This document shows positions 60,870 through 64,000 of a stretch of DNA of 64,000 nucleotides, piece after piece. Source of the stretch: Ceratotherium simum simum (taxonomy: Eukaryota > Chordata > Mammalia > Perissodactyla > Rhinocerotidae); assembly GCF_000283155.1 (NCBI RefSeq), contig NW_004454171.1, positions 12,332,990 to 12,396,989 on the forward strand, in the 5' to 3' direction. The translations under genes and the position numbers were made by a program. How positions within the stretch are numbered: position 1 is the stretch's first letter; each line of letters opens with the position of its first letter. The notes below the pieces were generated by a model, which was given only the letters and a program-made list of their open reading frames with translations, did not search any database and was not told the DNA's origin.

Positions 60870-61720
60870 CAAATACAGTTGTCTTTGCCTATTCTCCAAG
60901 TGGATTATCTTTTTCTCATTGATTTATAGGAGCTCTTTGTTTATTAAGGATGTGAACATTTTGTCTGTTACATATGCTGCAAATTTTTCTCCTTGCCTAT
61001 AATTTTGCTTACATTTTATTTTGCTGAGCAGAAATATTTTTGCTTATGCTGTATTTTTCTGAATAGGAATTTAAAAGCTTTATGTAGCCAAGCTTGTCAG
61101 ATATGTTCTTCTATGACTTCTAGTTTTTCTGTCATAAATAGAAAGGCTCTCCCCTTGCCAAGATTATAATTTTCCCATTGTCATTTACTGAATAGGTTAT
61201 TGTTTCCCCACTGGGGAGAAAAACTACTTTTATCAGTACTAAATCCCCATCTATATATACGGGTCTGTGTCTGGACTCTTAATATTTTTCTATTTTTCTA
61301 CCTGTACCATACTAATTTACTTATTACTGCTTTTTAATATATGTTCTGATACACGATGGAGACAATTCCTCTTTTTCTATTTCAAAATATTTTTGGTATT
61401 CATTCTTCCAGATAAATTTTACTATTTGTCAAGTTCCAGAAAAGAAAATATGTTGGAATTCTAACTGAAATTATACTAAATGTATATATTATTATGGAGA
61501 GCACTGAAATATTTATATTGCTGAGTTTTCCATCAAGGAAAATGGTATCTTCATTTATTCAGATCTGATTAAAATTTTATAGTTTTTCTTGTATATTCCT
61601 TGATAAATCTATTTGTAGGTATTTTATAATTTTTGTTGCTCATGTGAATGTGATTTTTTTAAATAATAGATTGGCTTATTATTAAATTTTATGGCTCTAC
61701 ACTTCCCTGGTAACACAGAA
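60870..61720 (-). mobile_element. L1-type LINE fragment, antisense
   Basis: gtggattatctttttctcat, ggagctctttgtttattaag, cttctagtttttctgtcata and gcattcttccagataaattt-like text (here tattcattcttccagataaa) follow the complement of old L1 ORF2/3' sequence. Decayed. Confidence 0.65.
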
Positions 61721-63279
61721 TAGGTAAACTTCAAAGACCTGTCTGAGAATATAATTTAACTCATTCCTGTTCAATAATTGCCCAGAACCCAGTTGAAAAA
61801 GACAGTATACATAATTGTCTCAAAGATGAAAAAAAAAAAAGTAACGTCTACCTGGACCATACAGAACTTTTGCCTCATTCCATTTTGATGTCAGGCCATT
61901 GGCATATGACAACTCTTCCAGAACTTACTAGAAGGTGGTTTTTCAAAGACATTAGTTTTTATATTACATTTGTCATCTGTATGAGGCTCCCAAAGAGGAA
62001 TTCCCCTGGTCTTCGTTCTTCCTGAGAAACTGCTTTGTGCTTGTATCTAGGGGATTCTTATGAATCATGTAACTGATAACATTTCCCTCTGCATAGACTG
62101 CCAGCTTGCTTAGAGTCAAGTCTTCACCCACCTCTAACAAACGGATGGGATTTTCGTGGAGACATTTGAATTCTAAGCTTATCTGGCCTTGTTGAACTTT
62201 CTTTCCTGCACTTATGCCTGTTTTTCATTTATTTTTATCTTGCTACATCTTAAATATCTTTGTAATCCACTTTAAATGTTTTCTAGATCAAAACAGGCTT
62301 GAAAATGCTTCGATGGGTTTGTATCTTGTGATCCATGCTCTAGTTCATGAAATTGCAAGATAAATATAATTATCACACCATTTGATATACAGAACTGTAT
62401 TTTGAAATAAAGAATTACACGTTCTTTGAAATCACACATGGGTTCATACAGAATAATCTGACCCTTAATTTCTAAAATCACACTCACTTTTCAAAACCTT
62501 CTAGTAAAATGATTACACAAGTAAATTTTAGACTTACAGCTTGACTAGGAAATATACACTTGAAGAGATTCATCATATTACTTGTTTTTATTTCTCTTAC
62601 CGTTTGAAATGTGTCTCTCCCTGTTTTGTGCTCAATACTGAAAACACAATCCCTTAGTAAAGATTTACTCTATTTCTATATTTCAAAAATTTCTGGAAAA
62701 CACGAATTTTTAAGTTATATAAATTTAAAGTAACATTTTTGTGACCCAGCATTAAAATGTATTAAAGCAAAGCAGAATCGTTTTTAACTGAAGGCATATT
62801 TCCAAGTCAAATAGACAAGACTAAGACAAATACAGTTTATGGAAACATTTTTAGAAATATTTTTAGTTCAGTGAAGTATATTAAACAGTGTTCTTAATGG
62901 TTTTAAGAAATGTGAACAAAAAATTTGTAGAAAGAATTTATAATACTAAAGTAGATCTATAATAATCGAACTATCATAATCTTACTTCAGGAAAGTGGGA
63001 TAAGGTGACTGAAGACATTAAAAAGCCATGGACTTCATTTAACCAAGTGTTCCTGCAGCATCCTGGGTGTGAAGAATGACAGTCACGAGGCCACGGTGTT
63101 GGCCTGGGAACAGCAGAGATGCCCCTTAGGAAACAGTGGAGTGGATTAATTTCGATAATCATAAGCTTTACAGTGCTTATGGGACAGTGCCCATAATCTG
63201 ATCTAATCAGACGGAACTCTTGCCAAAAGCCTGAAATCAGAAGCACACCCAAGTTCAATCCAAGTGTCTTCATTTCTAC
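61721..63279. other. Unique sequence downstream of ARMC3
   Basis: AT-rich with no gene or confident repeat. It lies immediately 3' of the ARMC3 polyadenylation signal. Confidence 0.5.
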
Positions 63280-63282
63280 ACA

Positions 63283-63395
63283 GAGAGAGCATTTCTAATA
63301 CTTTTATTTAAAGAAACAAAATTAATCGGTGAACTTCATAGAGAACGTATCTAATGAATTTCTGGTTGGACCCCCTTTTGTGTTTGTTTGATGGT
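63283..63395 (-). other. ARMC3: ARMC3 3' UTR (inferred)
   Basis: Short stretch between the stop codon and the likely cleavage zone, placed 15-20 bases past the AATAAA. The end is an estimate. Confidence 0.5.
63303..63308 (-). terminator. ARMC3: Polyadenylation signal AATAAA for ARMC3
   Basis: tttatt on the plus strand is AATAAA on the minus strand, about 90 bases after the ARMC3 stop. It is the first canonical signal downstream. Confidence 0.6.
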
Positions 63396-63605
63396 TTAGA
63401 GAAATCTGTACAGGTCTGCCTCTCTGCTTCTTAACTTCATCAGTCCTCCTGGATGGAATACGAGGTCAACTATGTATACCTCGGGAGGAGGGAGACCCCC
63501 GGTCACCCCCCTACGAGACTCAGTCCTCAGCTTTACTTCATTCCAAGCTCTGCCGTACTCCCCACGAACCAGAGAGCAGCCGACGCCAATTTTATCAGCC
63601 AAAGC
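63396..63605 (-). CDS. ARMC3: ARMC3 terminal coding exon (C-terminal 69 residues)
   Basis: ARMC3 is an armadillo-repeat protein of testis and ciliated tissue needed for normal sperm tails; its C-terminus carries an EDR1-like domain. The minus-strand exon starts after a ttttctcccacag acceptor, phase 0, and encodes 69 residues beginning ALADKIGVGCSLVRGEYGRA and WNEV, then PPPEVYIVDLVFHPGGLM, ending READLYRFL and TAA. The ADKIGVGCSLVRG and HPGGLM wording fits the EDR1/CTR1-type domain of ARMC3. No break is seen. All earlier exons are beyond the right end. Identification relies on motif memory; synteny with MSRB2 supports it. Confidence 0.93.
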   Translation of the reverse strand, partial: ALADKIGVGCSLVRGEYGRAWNEVKLRTESRRGVTGGLPPPEVYIVDLVFHPGGLMKLRSREADLYRFL

Positions 63606-64000
63606 CTGTGGGAGAAAACACGAGATCAACCAAGAGTGAGGAGGGAGGCGGGTGGGGGAAAATCCTCAGTTGTAAGACCCACCGTGGTTGAAGGTGAAAT
63701 ATACAACTCTTGCAAAGACGTGCTTAGACAGAAGGCTGAAAAAACGCGGCATATTGTTATAGGAGCCAAGAAGATGTGCTAAGTTCCCCTGTTCCTGAAG
63801 ATTCTGTAGACTCAAAATCTCTGTGTAGGTCCTGCTGGGAAGTGACATTTTTCAGGCAGTTACGCTGCATTGTATCAGCACAAGATTGATAATGTCATTG
63901 GAGAAAAGCTATTCCGCGGGCTTTCAGCACCGGTGCATCTATCAATCTTTCCATGCTTCTGGGCTGCTCTTTGGGTGAGATTGAATGGAGGGATCAAATT
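63606..64000 (-). other. ARMC3: ARMC3 last intron (partial)
   Basis: Begins, in gene orientation, beyond the window and ends at the pyrimidine-rich acceptor at 63606. No further exon recognised. Confidence 0.6.

Noticed and set aside
1..64000. CRISPR arrays, operons, phage or plasmid modules
   Set aside because: No spaced identical repeats, no dense collinear ORFs; composition and repeats are those of a mammalian chromosome.

Overview
This is a window of mammalian nuclear DNA: low gene density, large introns, dense interspersed repeats (L1, L2, MIR, MaLR-type LTRs, hAT elements such as MER20) and microsatellites. Several copies of a tRNA-derived SINE opening with a ggccggcc(c/t)-(c/g)tggc(c/t)tagtggttaag head match the equine repetitive element (ERE) family, so the source is most likely a perissodactyl (horse, rhinoceros or tapir group). 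I cannot settle the species from sequence alone. No bacterial, phage or CRISPR feature is present.

The left part (1 to about 16,400) holds the 5' half of MSRB2 on the minus strand. It encodes the mitochondrial zinc-containing methionine-R-sulfoxide reductase B2. Three coding exons are readable: the 3' part of exon 1 (15697-15784), exon 2 (6600-6700) and exon 3 (1011-1087). All have consensus splice sites and compatible phases. The start codon and probable promoter fall in a 616-bp run of N (15785-16400) inside a CpG island. The catalytic-domain exons 4 and 5 lie beyond the left end.

The right edge holds the last coding exon of ARMC3, also minus strand (63396-63605), with a short 3' UTR and a polyadenylation signal. 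ARMC3 is an armadillo-repeat protein of sperm and ciliated cells with a C-terminal EDR1-like domain. ARMC3 followed by MSRB2 in tandem on one strand matches the human 10p12 order (ARMC3-MSRB2-PTF1A).

The roughly 47 kb between the two genes contains no protein gene that I can support. It is a mosaic of old repeats: convergent L2 and L1 pairs, nested insertions, at least five ERE SINEs, many MIRs and several LTR- or hAT-like pieces, separated by unique sequence. The features that stand out are a textbook CTCF core at 41913 with a weaker oppositely oriented match at 60765, a GC-rich island-like block at 53040-53700, a local 175-bp direct duplication (35428 and 37786), and a homeodomain/POU-octamer cluster at 51031. 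I found no clearly new biological system. The most useful points for a second look are the gap-broken MSRB2 first exon, the putative CTCF pair, the inverted L2 pair and the composite tRNA/RTE-like SINE.
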